Assembly (NCBI GenBank): GCA_003552425.1
Contig: PUMC01000088.1
Span: forward strand, 1-27,583
Length of the DNA stretch: 27,583 nucleotides
Source of the DNA: Candidatus Acetothermia bacterium
GTDB taxonomy: Bacteria > Bipolaricaulota > Bipolaricaulia > Bipolaricaulales > Bipolaricaulaceae
Reading direction: 5' to 3'
How positions within the stretch are numbered: the stretch's first letter is position 1; each line of letters begins with the position of its first letter. The notes beneath the pieces are model-generated. The model made no database searches, was not told the origin of the DNA, and was given only the letters and a program-made list of their open reading frames with translations. The position numbers were made by a program, and so were the translations under genes. Of the stretch, positions 1-8,070 are shown in pieces.

Positions 1-234
1 CAACAGCAACGGGTTGCCCTGGCGAGGGCGCTGGCAGCCGATCCGGAGTTGGTCCTGGCCGATGAGCCCACGGGGAATCTAGACAGCCATGCGGGCAGGG
101 AGATGATGGAGATCTTCCGGTTGCTTCGGGAGGAGGGGCGTACGATCCTGATGGTGACGCACGATCCCGACGTGGCGTCGTTTGCACATCGGATACTGCG
201 GATGCGCGACGGCTTGCTGGATGATGGAGCATGA
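1..234 (+). CDS. ABC transporter ATP-binding protein, MacB/LolD type (5' end outside window)
   Basis: Only the last 77 codons are present; the reading frame is open from base 1, so Walker A and most of the signature lie upstream of the window. What is seen: the end of the signature helix ([11 protein letters not shown]), Walker B with its catalytic glutamate and D-loop ([12 protein letters not shown]), and an intact H-loop (MVTHDPD). This DEPTGNLD form is typical of the LolD/MacB/FtsE-like family, which powers FtsX-fold permeases. Its stop overlaps the start of the next gene, an FtsX-fold permease, by 4 bases (ATGA), so the two are translationally coupled and surely form one transporter. Substrate unknown: peptide, lipoprotein or antibiotic export are all possible. 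Confidence 0.93.
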   Translation, partial: QQQRVALARALAADPELVLADEPTGNLDSHAGREMMEIFRLLREEGRTILMVTHDPDVASFAHRILRMRDGLLDDGA

Positions 235-1415
235 TGCTGGACCTGTTCGTTCTGGGGCTGCGCAACATCGTTCATCGCAGGACACGGTCTTGGCTCACGG
301 TTCTGGGGATTCTGATCGGCACAGCTGCTGTGGTGGCGCTCATCTCGGTGGGGCAGGGGCTGCAGCGAAGCGTGGTCGCGCAGGTGGAGCGAATTGTGGG
401 ATACAACACGTTGCTCATCACACCTCGTGGGGGGCTGGCAGGAAGGTTTCAGCTGGATGTCGATGCGCTGCGTGCGGTGCGGGGCGTTCAGGAGGTCATG
501 CCCGTCCGGACGGAGACCGTTTATGCGGAGGGTCCTGTGGGAAGAGGGTTCCTCACGCTGGTGGGGTACACACCCGTGATGGAGACGCTGGTCCCTCAAC
601 TGGAGATGGCGTTTCAGGAGGGTGGTGGCCTGGCGCGGCGCGACCAGGTCGTGCTCGGGGTGCGTACGGCGGAGGTCCTTGGGGCCGGGCCTGGGGATGT
701 CATGCTCGTTGAGGATCGTGCGTTTGAGGTGGCAGGTGTTCTCGTTCGACAACAGGCCCGTGCTGGCCCTGTAGGCCTTGGGGGGATTCCGCTCAACGAT
801 GGTCTGCTCGTCCAGTACGAGGCCCTGCGAGCGTTGTTTCCGGGGCCGAACCTGGTGCAGTATGCCATCGTTCAGCTCATGCCGGGTGTGGATGTGGTGC
901 TCGTTCGCAGCGATGTCCGGCGTGTCCTTGTGGAGACGGGGACGACAGGAGCGTTCTTGACGAGCTTCGAGGATGTCACCGAGGGCGTCCGGACGATCCT
1001 TGGGGGCGTGCAGGCCTTCCTGGCGGGGATCGCGGGTATCTCCATCCTGGTCGGAGGGGTGGGTGTGATGAACACCATGTACACCGCCGTGCTTGAACGC
1101 ACCCGGGAAGTCGGCGTTGCGAAGGCGGTCGGAGCGAAGCGCAGGCAGATCCTGCTCCTCTTTCTACTGGAGTCGGGGCTTATGGGAACGGTGGGAGGGG
1201 TGTTGGGGTTGCTTGTGGGTTTGGGGCTTGCTTGGGGTGCGGTGTGGCTTGCGGAACATCTATTTGCGCTTGAGGGGTTGTTCGTCCCGGTGTTCAACGT
1301 GCCCTTGGTTGCGGGGGCGTTGATCTTCTCCTTTGTGGTGGGTGCGGTCTCGGGGGCTCTGCCCGCGCTTAGGGCTTCGCGCCTTCATCCGGTCGACGCG
1401 TTGCGGCGAGCGTGA
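231..1415 (+). CDS. ABC transporter permease, MacB/FtsX-fold
   Basis: 394 residues. The architecture is that of the MacB family: an N-terminal membrane segment (about residues 17-40) preceded by the typical [19 protein letters not shown] stretch, a large extracytoplasmic domain (about 45-260), then three membrane segments (about 262-290, 315-340, 355-380) forming the FtsX domain. The segment [20 protein letters not shown] followed by [15 protein letters not shown] is a hallmark of the FtsX domain. ATG at 231 overlaps the TGA of the upstream ATPase. MacB-type pairs work as mechanotransmission exporters rather than channel pumps. The 3' end overlaps the convergent ftsX gene by 31 bases. No MacA-like adaptor is visible, but it could lie upstream of the window. 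Confidence 0.92.
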   Translation: MMLDLFVLGLRNIVHRRTRSWLTVLGILIGTAAVVALISVGQGLQRSVVAQVERIVGYNTLLITPRGGLAGRFQLDVDALRAVRGVQEVMPVRTETVYAEGPVGRGFLTLVGYTPVMETLVPQLEMAFQEGGGLARRDQVVLGVRTAEVLGAGPGDVMLVEDRAFEVAGVLVRQQARAGPVGLGGIPLNDGLLVQYEALRALFPGPNLVQYAIVQLMPGVDVVLVRSDVRRVLVETGTTGAFLTSFEDVTEGVRTILGGVQAFLAGIAGISILVGGVGVMNTMYTAVLERTREVGVAKAVGAKRRQILLLFLLESGLMGTVGGVLGLLVGLGLAWGAVWLAEHLFALEGLFVPVFNVPLVAGALIFSFVVGAVSGALPALRASRLHPVDALRRA

Positions 1416-2224
1416 GCGTGCTGGGCCGGATAACCCAGCACGCCCCCCAGAACACCAAGCGCCAGGCCGATAACAAGACCGAGGGCGGTGGCCGTTGGGC
1501 CGCTGGTGGCGAGCAGCGGCGCTGCCTGTCGCACAGCGGGGACGCCCTGGGACCAACTCCATACACCCCAGTAGCTGGCCAGGAAGAGGAAGGCTGCCAG
1601 CAGCCCAGCCGCTGCTCCGGCGGCGAGGAACGGTATCCGCAGGACGGTTTCCCGTAGCCCGGATTGTCGGAGGAGCGCAAGTTCGTTCCCCCAACGCTCG
1701 GCCATCCCGGCCATCGCCCAACGAGCCAGCAACAGTGAGGCGGCCAATGCTGCCACCAAACCCACAAGCGCCAAGATGCGTGAGGTGACGGGAAGTCGGG
1801 GGGGAGGAGCGATGGTGCGGCGAAGCTGTTCAACGCCGGCCACGCCCGCCTCGGTATGTAGACGATCCTCGATGCGTACACGGTCGGCTTCGTCGCCTAC
1901 TTCAAGAACGAGTGCCCGCCGGGATATGTCTTTGGGGTCCTCCTCCCCGGCGAAGCGGAAGCCTTGTTGCACCGTCTCAGGCCAGCGCCACGTCTCCCAT
2001 GCCAGCCGGTTGATCTCCTCTTCAGACAGAGCGTCCTCAAGGTAGGCCAGGACGAACAGGTGGGTCTCAGGACCTAGGGGGTCTTCCCTTCCGGGGAGCA
2101 CCATAACGGCGGTGCCCGCCAGAAGCACCGCCGTTATGGTCAGCGACCACAATACCCACCTGCCAATCGCGCCTAGCATAGCACGAAGGCCATCAACCGT
2201 CACGAAGAGGGGGCCGGAGTTCAC
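1385..2224 (-). CDS. ftsX: Cell division protein FtsX-like permease
   Basis: 279 residues, a usual FtsX length. There are four membrane segments (about 22-44, 150-171, 197-221, 248-271) with an extracytoplasmic domain of about 100 residues between the first and second. That domain starts LFVLAYLEDALSEEEINRL, matching the FtsX pattern of a strand followed by an acidic SEEEI helix. FtsX couples cytoplasmic ATP binding by FtsE to activation of cell-wall hydrolases at the septum. It starts with GTG in a 4-base GTGA overlap with the stop of the FtsE-like gene, so the two are translationally coupled. The gene converges with the MacB-type permease and overlaps its 3' end by 31 bases. Confidence 0.85.
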   Translation of the reverse strand: MNSGPLFVTVDGLRAMLGAIGRWVLWSLTITAVLLAGTAVMVLPGREDPLGPETHLFVLAYLEDALSEEEINRLAWETWRWPETVQQGFRFAGEEDPKDISRRALVLEVGDEADRVRIEDRLHTEAGVAGVEQLRRTIAPPPRLPVTSRILALVGLVAALAASLLLARWAMAGMAERWGNELALLRQSGLRETVLRIPFLAAGAAAGLLAAFLFLASYWGVWSWSQGVPAVRQAAPLLATSGPTATALGLVIGLALGVLGGVLGYPAQHAHARRNASTG

Positions 2225-2895
2225 AACACCGCCTCCTGCCGTAGGCTCACGAGCACGCCCTCAGGGGGGGTGCGCAGCACGGATTGAAGGGGCTCGGCGC
2301 GTCGTGAAGTCATCACCAACGCTGTCCCCGCGCGCCGGACACCCTCAAGAAAGGTTACCATTGCCGACTGGTCTTCAGGTGGGAGATCGCGCAGCGGATC
2401 ATCGCACAGCACGATGGGAGGCTCGGTGGCCAGTGCCAGCGCCAGCGCCAGCTGGCGTTGCCCGAGGGGGTCGAGTTCGGCGGCATGCTGGTCCTCGGCG
2501 TCCTCGAGCCCGCTTAGCTCAAGCGCGCGTGCCATCAGGTCGGGAATCTCATCGCTCTGAATGCTCAGGGCGCGGAGCTTGAACGCCAGATTGTCCCGCA
2601 CTGTCCTCGCGGCGATCACCGCAGGGTTTTCCGGCATGTACCCCACACGACGGCGAAGCTGGAGCACCTTGTGTGGAGAGAGGCGCGCGACATTGCGTCC
2701 CAGGAGCAGGATTTGCCCGCCAGTTGGCGTCAGTTCTCTGAGCAATAGGCGCAGGAGCAGTGTCTTGCCGGACGAAGGTGGTCCGACAAGGAGTGCAGCG
2801 CCTTCTCGCCGGACCCCGAAGGAAACGTGATCCAGGACCAGCACGCCATCGTCAATCGCGAACTTGAGCTCCGATACCTGTAGGATCACATCCAT
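2221..2895 (-). CDS. ftsE: FtsE-like ABC ATPase with degenerate catalytic motifs
   Basis: 224 residues, normal for FtsE, directly upstream of ftsX. Walker A is intact (GPPSSGKT, residues 38-45). The other ATPase motifs are altered relative to the family: the Q-loop position reads MPEN (about 88-91) instead of FQD, the signature reads LDPLGQRQ (141-148) instead of LSGGEQQR, Walker B ends CDDP (164-167) with Asp where the catalytic Glu normally is, and the H-loop reads MTSRR (195-199) with Ser where His is expected. I checked the last three against the bases. It should still bind nucleotide but may hydrolyse it poorly or not at all. Identification as FtsE rests on the operon with ftsX. It overlaps the end of prmC by 10 bases. 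Confidence 0.8.
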   Translation of the reverse strand: MDVILQVSELKFAIDDGVLVLDHVSFGVRREGAALLVGPPSSGKTLLLRLLLRELTPTGGQILLLGRNVARLSPHKVLQLRRRVGYMPENPAVIAARTVRDNLAFKLRALSIQSDEIPDLMARALELSGLEDAEDQHAAELDPLGQRQLALALALATEPPIVLCDDPLRDLPPEDQSAMVTFLEGVRRAGTALVMTSRRAEPLQSVLRTPPEGVLVSLRQEAVL

Positions 2896-3770
2896 CGGAT
2901 TCTCAGGATTCGTGCCCTGCCCCCCATATCGTGATGCACCTCTGTTTCTACCAGACCGAGGGCCTCCTTGGCAAGTGCACGGACCGCATCTGCTTGCCGG
3001 TGGCCGATCTCGATCAGCGCGCAGCCCCCGCGAACGAGGGTTCGGGGAAGCTCCCTAAGGATGAGGCGCAGGTCGCGAAGGCCATCTGGACCAGCCTCAA
3101 GGGCTTTTCGAGGTTCGTGGTGCCGGATCTCCGGCTGCAGGGAGACGAGCTCGTGTGTGGCGATGTAGGGAGGGTTCGCGGTCACCAAGTGAAAGCGTCC
3201 GCTCACCGAATCCAGCCAGTTGGAGCGTCGTACCTCCATCCTGTCGTCAAGTCCCAGTCTGCGGGCGTTCTGTCGGGCGCAGGCCAACGCGCGCGGCGCA
3301 AGGTCGGTCGCCAGTACGGTGGCATCCGGACGAGCGCGGGCGAGCACGCAGGCGATGGCCCCGCTTCCGGTTCCCAGATCAAGCACGCTGGGCCTCGGCG
3401 GTAGGCAGTGCAGTATGTGCACAGCCCGTTCGGCGAGCTCCTCCGTCTCCGGTCGGGGTACGAATACGCCAGGCCGAACCTGGACATCGATGTCGAGAAA
3501 GCCCACCGTCCGGGTGAGGTAGGCTAAGGGAACGCGGCGGCAACGGGCATTGACCAGCCGTCGAAAACGCGGGACGATTGCTCGCTGCGCTTCCTGAGAG
3601 CGCGACGGGTCCCAGAGGGGCTCGCCCCCTGCTGCTTCCCAGAGGATCCTCGCCTCGGTTGGCGCAGCTTCAATCCCGCATGCCAGTAGACTTGCGGCTC
3701 CCCAGAGAAGCGGTTGCGCAACAGAAGGCCTCCTGGCACGAGGCGATGGGGCGCGCGTACAATGGACCAT
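2886..3770 (-). CDS. prmC: Peptide chain release factor N5-glutamine methyltransferase
   Basis: 294 residues from the chosen start. PrmC/HemK methylates the glutamine of the GGQ motif in class I release factors, using S-adenosylmethionine. Visible are the N-terminal helical domain (about 1-85, with the RR.PLAYLT..VGF linker), the SAM-binding motif VLDLGTGSGAIA and the catalytic/substrate motif NPPY. The reading frame stays open upstream to 3950, but the ATG at 3770 fits the family's N-terminus best, and the upstream stretch would overlap a divergent gene. There is no Shine-Dalgarno before this ATG; a TATCAT hexamer lies 7 nt upstream, so the mRNA may be leaderless. It heads the prmC-ftsE-ftsX operon. 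Confidence 0.92.
   Translation of the reverse strand: MVHCTRAPSPRARRPSVAQPLLWGAASLLACGIEAAPTEARILWEAAGGEPLWDPSRSQEAQRAIVPRFRRLVNARCRRVPLAYLTRTVGFLDIDVQVRPGVFVPRPETEELAERAVHILHCLPPRPSVLDLGTGSGAIACVLARARPDATVLATDLAPRALACARQNARRLGLDDRMEVRRSNWLDSVSGRFHLVTANPPYIATHELVSLQPEIRHHEPRKALEAGPDGLRDLRLILRELPRTLVRGGCALIEIGHRQADAVRALAKEALGLVETEVHHDMGGRARILRIRWM
3758..3763 (+). promoter_or_regulatory. Possible -10 box for the lipoprotein-ispD operon
   Basis: TACAAT lies 37 nt before the GTG start of the lipoprotein gene, inside the 5' end of the divergent prmC gene. The intergenic gap is only 30 bases, so any promoter has to overlap prmC. The -35 region is poor. Confidence 0.3.
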
Positions 3771-3777
3771 AGGATGG

Positions 3778-3783
3778 ATGATA
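3778..3783 (-). promoter_or_regulatory. Possible -10 box of a leaderless prmC transcript
   Basis: On the minus strand the hexamer TATCAT ends 7 nt before the prmC ATG, and there is no purine-rich ribosome site in between. A transcript started from it would begin at or next to the ATG. No good -35 box is seen, so the call is tentative. Confidence 0.35.
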
Positions 3784-3800
3784 ACCGGAAAGGAGGCACG

Positions 3801-4301
3801 GTGGCGCTGACGGTACTGAAAACCACGGCGCTTGTGGGGATGCTGGCGTTGCTTGGAGGCTGCGCATTCTTCGGTCAACCGGAGGTGGAGGTGGACTTCT
3901 GGCAGCCTGCGCTGTGTCCCGACGGAGAGCGATTGGTGTACGTTGCTCAAGGGCCTGATAGCTACGACCTGTTCATTCTCGATCTCGACTCGGGGGACGA
4001 ACGGTCACTGACGACGACGGGTCATGACGAACTCTACCCAAGCTGGTCACCGGACGGCGTCAAGATCGCGTTCATGGCCATGCAGGACAAGGACAACTGG
4101 GACATCTTCACCGTTGAGGTGGACACCGGGCAGGTATTCCGCGTGACGACAGACGAGGCACTGGATGTCAACCCGAAATGGTCGGCCACTGGGGAGATCG
4201 TGTTCAACTCCGATCGCGATGGAGACTGGGGTGCCTATGCGATTGCACCCGACGGAACCGGCTTGCGACGACTGTCCTTTGACCGGCCCCAGACCGACTA
4301 G
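3801..4301 (+). CDS. TolB-like beta-propeller lipoprotein (short)
   Basis: 166 residues, starting at a GTG preceded by a strong AGGAGG at 3791-3796. The frame is open further upstream to 3714, but those codons lie in the divergent prmC gene. Residues 1-20 form a lipoprotein signal (K7, hydrophobic core, lipobox LGGC with C21). The mature part has about three PD40/TolB-type propeller repeats, seen as CPDGERLVYVAQ, WSPDGVKIAFMA and WSATGEIVFNSD, each followed by a D..(L/I)F.V/L..D..TG unit. A complete propeller needs six or seven blades, so this protein must be a partial propeller, assemble as an oligomer, or be shortened. Its role is unknown. It is 3 bases upstream of ispD and probably shares its transcript. 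Confidence 0.85.
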   Translation: MALTVLKTTALVGMLALLGGCAFFGQPEVEVDFWQPALCPDGERLVYVAQGPDSYDLFILDLDSGDERSLTTTGHDELYPSWSPDGVKIAFMAMQDKDNWDIFTVEVDTGQVFRVTTDEALDVNPKWSATGEIVFNSDRDGDWGAYAIAPDGTGLRRLSFDRPQTD

Positions 4302-4304
4302 TCC

Positions 4305-4982
4305 GTGAGCATAAGCGGTGTGGTGCTGGCCGCGGGCTTGGGTGAGCGCCTGGGGTTGGGGGCCAACAAGGTGTGGGCTTCCGTTGGGGGCGTGACGCTC
4401 TTGGCCCATGCGGTGCGTGGCCTCTGGGGGACGGGACTCCTCGATGAACTCGTTGTCGTACTGCGTCCTGAGGAAGAGCCCCATCCTGAGGCCCTGGCGG
4501 CACGCTGCGGGGTGCCGCTGCGAACGGTGGCGGGTGGCGCCCGGCGTCAGGACTCCGCACGCAAGGGCGTGGAGGCAGCCACGGGCGCCTATGTGCTGGT
4601 GCATGATGCGGCGCGACCGGTGATCAACAAGGCTGTGGTCGCAGCTGTCGTGGAGGCGGCAAGGCGCCACGGTGCGGCGGTTCCCGTGGTTCCTGTGGCG
4701 GACACGTTGCGCTACGTGAGCGAGGCGGGTCTCCTGGGGCAAGCCGGACCCACGCGGCAAGGGCTGGTGCACGTGCAGACACCGCAGGGTTTCCGTCGAG
4801 AACTGCTGCTGCAGGCCTACGCCGCTGTGTCTGCACAGGACACGTCGCTCCCCGACGACGCTGCAGCGCTTCTTCGGATGGGTCGGGCGGTGGCGGTTGT
4901 GCCGGGAGATCCTGCCATGCTCAAGGTGACGCGGCCCGACGACTTGAAAGTGGTGGCCTCGCTTCTCGCCAGCGGTCGTTGA
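4305..4982 (+). CDS. ispD: 2-C-methyl-D-erythritol 4-phosphate cytidylyltransferase
   Basis: 225 residues, the usual IspD length. It makes CDP-methylerythritol from CTP and MEP, the third step of the non-mevalonate isoprenoid pathway, in the cytosol. The CTP-binding loop LAAGLGERLG and K22 (NKVW) are present, as are the GGARRQDSARKGV segment, VHDAARP (99-105), PVADTL, QTPQGF and the C-terminal KVTRPDDL. The start is a GTG 3 bases after the lipoprotein stop. IspF is not adjacent. The C-terminus converges on mutS with a gap of only 14 bases. Confidence 0.95.
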   Translation: MSISGVVLAAGLGERLGLGANKVWASVGGVTLLAHAVRGLWGTGLLDELVVVLRPEEEPHPEALAARCGVPLRTVAGGARRQDSARKGVEAATGAYVLVHDAARPVINKAVVAAVVEAARRHGAAVPVVPVADTLRYVSEAGLLGQAGPTRQGLVHVQTPQGFRRELLLQAYAAVSAQDTSLPDDAAALLRMGRAVAVVPGDPAMLKVTRPDDLKVVASLLASGR

Positions 4983-4996
4983 GGTTGCGCAACAGC

Positions 4997-7480
4997 CTAT
5001 TCCTCCGCCATGCGACGCAGCTCGCTGATCATCTGGAGGGCCTCGATCGGCGTCAGGCGGTCGGGGTCCAGTGCGCGTAAGCGCGCGAGCACGGGGTGTT
5101 CCGCGGAACCAAACAGGGAAAGCTCGACGCCTACCGGGGCAACAGGGGTCCCGCCGTGCTCCAAACGCGCAAGCAAGCGCTGCGCCTCTCGCAGGATCTC
5201 TTCCGGTAGCTCAGCCAGCCGGGCTACGTGAATGCCATAACTCCGTTCGGCGACCCCGGGTTGCAGGCGGTGCAAGAAGACGACCTTGCCTTCCCACTCT
5301 CGAGCCGCAGCGCGGAGGTTCACCACACCGGGGATTTCCTCGGCGAGGGCAGCCAGTTCCCTGTAGTGGGTGGCAAACAGCGTCATGCATCGCACCCTTC
5401 GCACGAGGAAGCGAGCGATGCTCCAGGCGAGGGACATACCGTCGTGCGTGCTCGTACCCCGCCCCAGTTCGTCCAAGATCACGAGGGAGCGCTCCGTGGC
5501 TTCGGAGACGATCGACGCCGCTTCATGCATCTCGGCCATGAACGTGGACAGTCCATCTGCTACCGCGTCCGATGCACCCACGCGCGTGTACACCCTGTCG
5601 AACACGGGTAGCACAGCCTCCTTTGCGGGGACAAACGAGCCGATCTGGGCCAGCAGCGCCATCAACGCCACCTGCCGGAGGTACACGGACTTCCCGGCCA
5701 TGTTCGGTCCCGTGATCACGACGAGACGCTGCGAGGCGTCGAGGATGAGATCGTTGGGGACGAAGTCAGTTGTTGTCTCCACAACAGGGTGTCGTCCATC
5801 AACGATCTTGATCTGACCGTCCGTGCTGAGGGAGGGACGCTTGTAGTTACGTTCTTGGGCCAGGATGGCCGATGATAGGTAGACATCAAGCTCTGCAAGC
5901 GCGTCACCCACGTCTGACAGTGGAGCCGATGAGGCCCGGACGCTCGCGTAGAGCTCCTCCACAATCGTCTGCTCGCGACTGCGCGCAGCGGTCTGGGCTT
6001 CCAGCAATCCGTCCGCCAGTTCCTCAAGCGTTGACGAGGTGAAGCGCTCCCCGTTGGTCAGGGTTTGACGTCGCCGCCAGTCGTCGGGCACCTTGGGCAG
6101 CTGGGTGCGGCTGACTTCGAAGTAGTATCCCATGACCTTGTTGAAGCCTACGCGAAGGTTCCCGATCTTCGTCCGGCTGCGTTCTGCGGATTCCAGATCA
6201 GCAATGCGCTGCCGGAGTTCGTCCGCACGTGCCAACGCCGCGTCGAGGGTGTCGTCATAACCGCGTCGGATCACGGGTGCTGTGCCAAGTTCTCGTGGAG
6301 GCTCGTCCACCACTGCCTGGGCGATTTTCGCCGGGAGTTCACGAGGGGCAGCCTCCAGGCGGCCGAGGAGCCCAACAAGGACCTCCGGGCAGTCTGGGAG
6401 CCCGCGCAGTTGCTGGCTGAGCGCTTCCGTCGCGTTGAGGGTCCGCTGAACGGCGTTGAGATCGGGTGGGAGCAGACGATCCAGTCCTGCCCGTCCCACC
6501 AGGCGTACGAGATCGCAGGATCGACGAAGCTCCTGTGTGAACGCCACATGGTGGGGTTCAGCGAGCAACGCTTCCACCGCATCCAGGCGCAGCGCAATAC
6601 CGCGGGGGTCCCGCAGCGGTCCCAGGAGACGGCGACGCAAGAGCCTTCTTCCCATCGGGGTCGTTGTTCGGTCAAGGACCGACAACACGGTGTGCTGCCC
6701 TTCAGCGCGCAGCGGTGCGGTCAACTCGAGCGAACGCTGGGTGAATGTGTCCAGGAGCATGTGTTCGTCTTCGTCTCTCAGGGAGGGGGGGCGAAGGTGG
6801 GGGAGTGCGCCCACCGTCTCCTCGAGGTAGCCGATGATAGCCGCTGCGGCGCTGGCTGCCGCGCTGCTGTTCAGCAAGGCCTCAGGGAAACGGTCTCTGA
6901 GTGCCTGAGGGTTGAACAGCTGGTCATGACGACGGGTTAGCGTGCCGCCGAGTTGCTCCGGCGGCGTCCAGTGTTCAGGAAGTATCCACTCTTGAGCAGC
7001 GAGTCGCGTTACCAAGTCCGACAAGCGGTCGTCCCCGACCTCTTCGGCCTCAAATCTTCCGGATGCGGCATCCACCCATGCCACGCCCAGCCTGGCCCCC
7101 TCGGGGAACACGGCTGCGAGGAGGGTATCTTGATCGGGGTGTAGGGCTTCCTCCTCGAGAACGGTGCCCGGGGTGAGCACACGGACGACGCTGCGGCGCA
7201 AGAGTTTCTTCCCCTTCCCAGGACGTTCCACTTGGGGGCACATGGCCACCTTGTGTCCCCGGCGCAGCAACCTCTGTACGTAGAGCTCCGCCTTGCGTAC
7301 CGGGACCCCCGCCATCGGGATCCCGTCGCGTGCGGTTAGGGCGATGTCCAGTTCCCGTGCTGCGGTCACGGCGTCCTCGTGGAACGTCTCGTAGAAGTCC
7401 CCCATCTGAAAGAAGAGGATCGCGTCGGGGTGGCGGCGCTTCATCGCCTGGTGTTGTCGCATCATGGGGGTGGGTTCCAT
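4997..7480 (-). CDS. mutS: DNA mismatch repair protein MutS
   Basis: 827 residues. MutS recognises base mismatches and small loops and recruits MutL. The N-terminal mismatch-binding domain has the FFQMGDFYETF segment with the Phe-x-Glu reading motif; the core and clamp domains follow. The C-terminal ABC-type ATPase shows Walker A ITGPNMAGKS (about residue 588), Walker B VILDELGRGTST (about 665) and the ATHYREL element. The start was set at the ATG at 7480 (MEPTPMMRQH), matching E. coli MutS around its TPMM motif; an in-frame ATG at 7510 would add ten residues. There is no Shine-Dalgarno; TATACT lies 9 nt before the ATG, suggesting a leaderless mRNA. mutL is not adjacent. Confidence 0.97.
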   Translation of the reverse strand: MEPTPMMRQHQAMKRRHPDAILFFQMGDFYETFHEDAVTAARELDIALTARDGIPMAGVPVRKAELYVQRLLRRGHKVAMCPQVERPGKGKKLLRRSVVRVLTPGTVLEEEALHPDQDTLLAAVFPEGARLGVAWVDAASGRFEAEEVGDDRLSDLVTRLAAQEWILPEHWTPPEQLGGTLTRRHDQLFNPQALRDRFPEALLNSSAAASAAAAIIGYLEETVGALPHLRPPSLRDEDEHMLLDTFTQRSLELTAPLRAEGQHTVLSVLDRTTTPMGRRLLRRRLLGPLRDPRGIALRLDAVEALLAEPHHVAFTQELRRSCDLVRLVGRAGLDRLLPPDLNAVQRTLNATEALSQQLRGLPDCPEVLVGLLGRLEAAPRELPAKIAQAVVDEPPRELGTAPVIRRGYDDTLDAALARADELRQRIADLESAERSRTKIGNLRVGFNKVMGYYFEVSRTQLPKVPDDWRRRQTLTNGERFTSSTLEELADGLLEAQTAARSREQTIVEELYASVRASSAPLSDVGDALAELDVYLSSAILAQERNYKRPSLSTDGQIKIVDGRHPVVETTTDFVPNDLILDASQRLVVITGPNMAGKSVYLRQVALMALLAQIGSFVPAKEAVLPVFDRVYTRVGASDAVADGLSTFMAEMHEAASIVSEATERSLVILDELGRGTSTHDGMSLAWSIARFLVRRVRCMTLFATHYRELAALAEEIPGVVNLRAAAREWEGKVVFLHRLQPGVAERSYGIHVARLAELPEEILREAQRLLARLEHGGTPVAPVGVELSLFGSAEHPVLARLRALDPDRLTPIEALQMISELRRMAEE

Positions 7481-7489
7481 GGTCCGCTG

Positions 7490-7495
7490 AGTATA
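7490..7495 (-). promoter_or_regulatory. Possible -10 box of a leaderless mutS transcript
   Basis: Minus-strand TATACT followed by 9 nt and the mutS ATG. There is no purine-rich ribosome site. The -35 region is weak. If it is used, transcription would start within a few bases of the ATG, favouring 7480 over the upstream ATG at 7510. Confidence 0.45.
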
Positions 7496-7567
7496 GCGAA
7501 CCGCCAGCATGGCTCGACACCGTCTTGTCTGTGCGACTGGCGCGCTGATTGCCTGCGATCTGTCGGT

Positions 7568-7573
7568 TATCCT
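7568..7573 (+). promoter_or_regulatory. Possible -10 box of a leaderless HPP-protein transcript
   Basis: TATCCT followed by 5 nt and the ATG at 7579, with no Shine-Dalgarno. It lies in the short divergent region shared with mutS. The -35 match is poor. Confidence 0.35.
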
Positions 7574-7578
7574 CGGGC

Positions 7579-8070
7579 ATGCGGCTGTTGGACCGGGACT
7601 TCCTGCACGCGCCCCGCCAGTACGTGTTGCAGTGCGCCATGGCGTTCGTGGTGATCGCTGGGACGGTCGCGTTCTTCAACACGCTCGTGGAGGGTGTCAT
7701 CGTGGCCGCCCTCGGGTCAAGCGCGTTCGTGGTGTTCGCGATGCCCCACCGAACCACGGCCATGCCCCGGCGGCTCGTTGGGGGCCATGTCGTGTGTGTG
7801 ATCGTCGGGTTGCTCTGTTCGTTGCCGTTGCGGTTGGGTGGTTGGGGTGGCGGAGGTCCGGCGTTCAGTCTTGTGGCAGGGGCGTCCGTCAGCTTGGCCA
7901 TCTTCGCCATGGTGATCACGGACACGGAGCACCCACCCGCCGCAGGTAATGCCCTTGCGTTTGCGGTGCTGGACGTTGGGGCGGCGCACGTGCTGGTAAC
8001 CGTGGGCGCGGTGGTGCTTCTGGCGATCATCCGGCGGGCACTGCGCGGTTGGTTACGGGATCTCGTGTGA
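7579..8070 (+). CDS. HPP-family membrane protein
   Basis: 163 residues. The family motif DTEHPPAAGNAL gives the HPP family its name and is clearly present at about residues 114-125. There are four or five hydrophobic membrane segments (about 15-35, 37-55, 67-85, 92-110 and 128-150) and a basic C-terminal tail. HPP proteins are integral membrane proteins; some members have been linked to nitrite transport in chloroplasts and cyanobacteria, but the role here is unknown. The ATG at 7579 was chosen; a TTG at 7549 is in frame but has no ribosome site. The last 18 bases overlap the end of the convergent DMT transporter gene. Confidence 0.85.
   Translation: MRLLDRDFLHAPRQYVLQCAMAFVVIAGTVAFFNTLVEGVIVAALGSSAFVVFAMPHRTTAMPRRLVGGHVVCVIVGLLCSLPLRLGGWGGGGPAFSLVAGASVSLAIFAMVITDTEHPPAAGNALAFAVLDVGAAHVLVTVGAVVLLAIIRRALRGWLRDLV

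Noticed and set aside
6065..6940. 291-codon plus-strand open frame
   Set aside because: Antisense to mutS, whose reading frame is unmistakable; no ribosome site.
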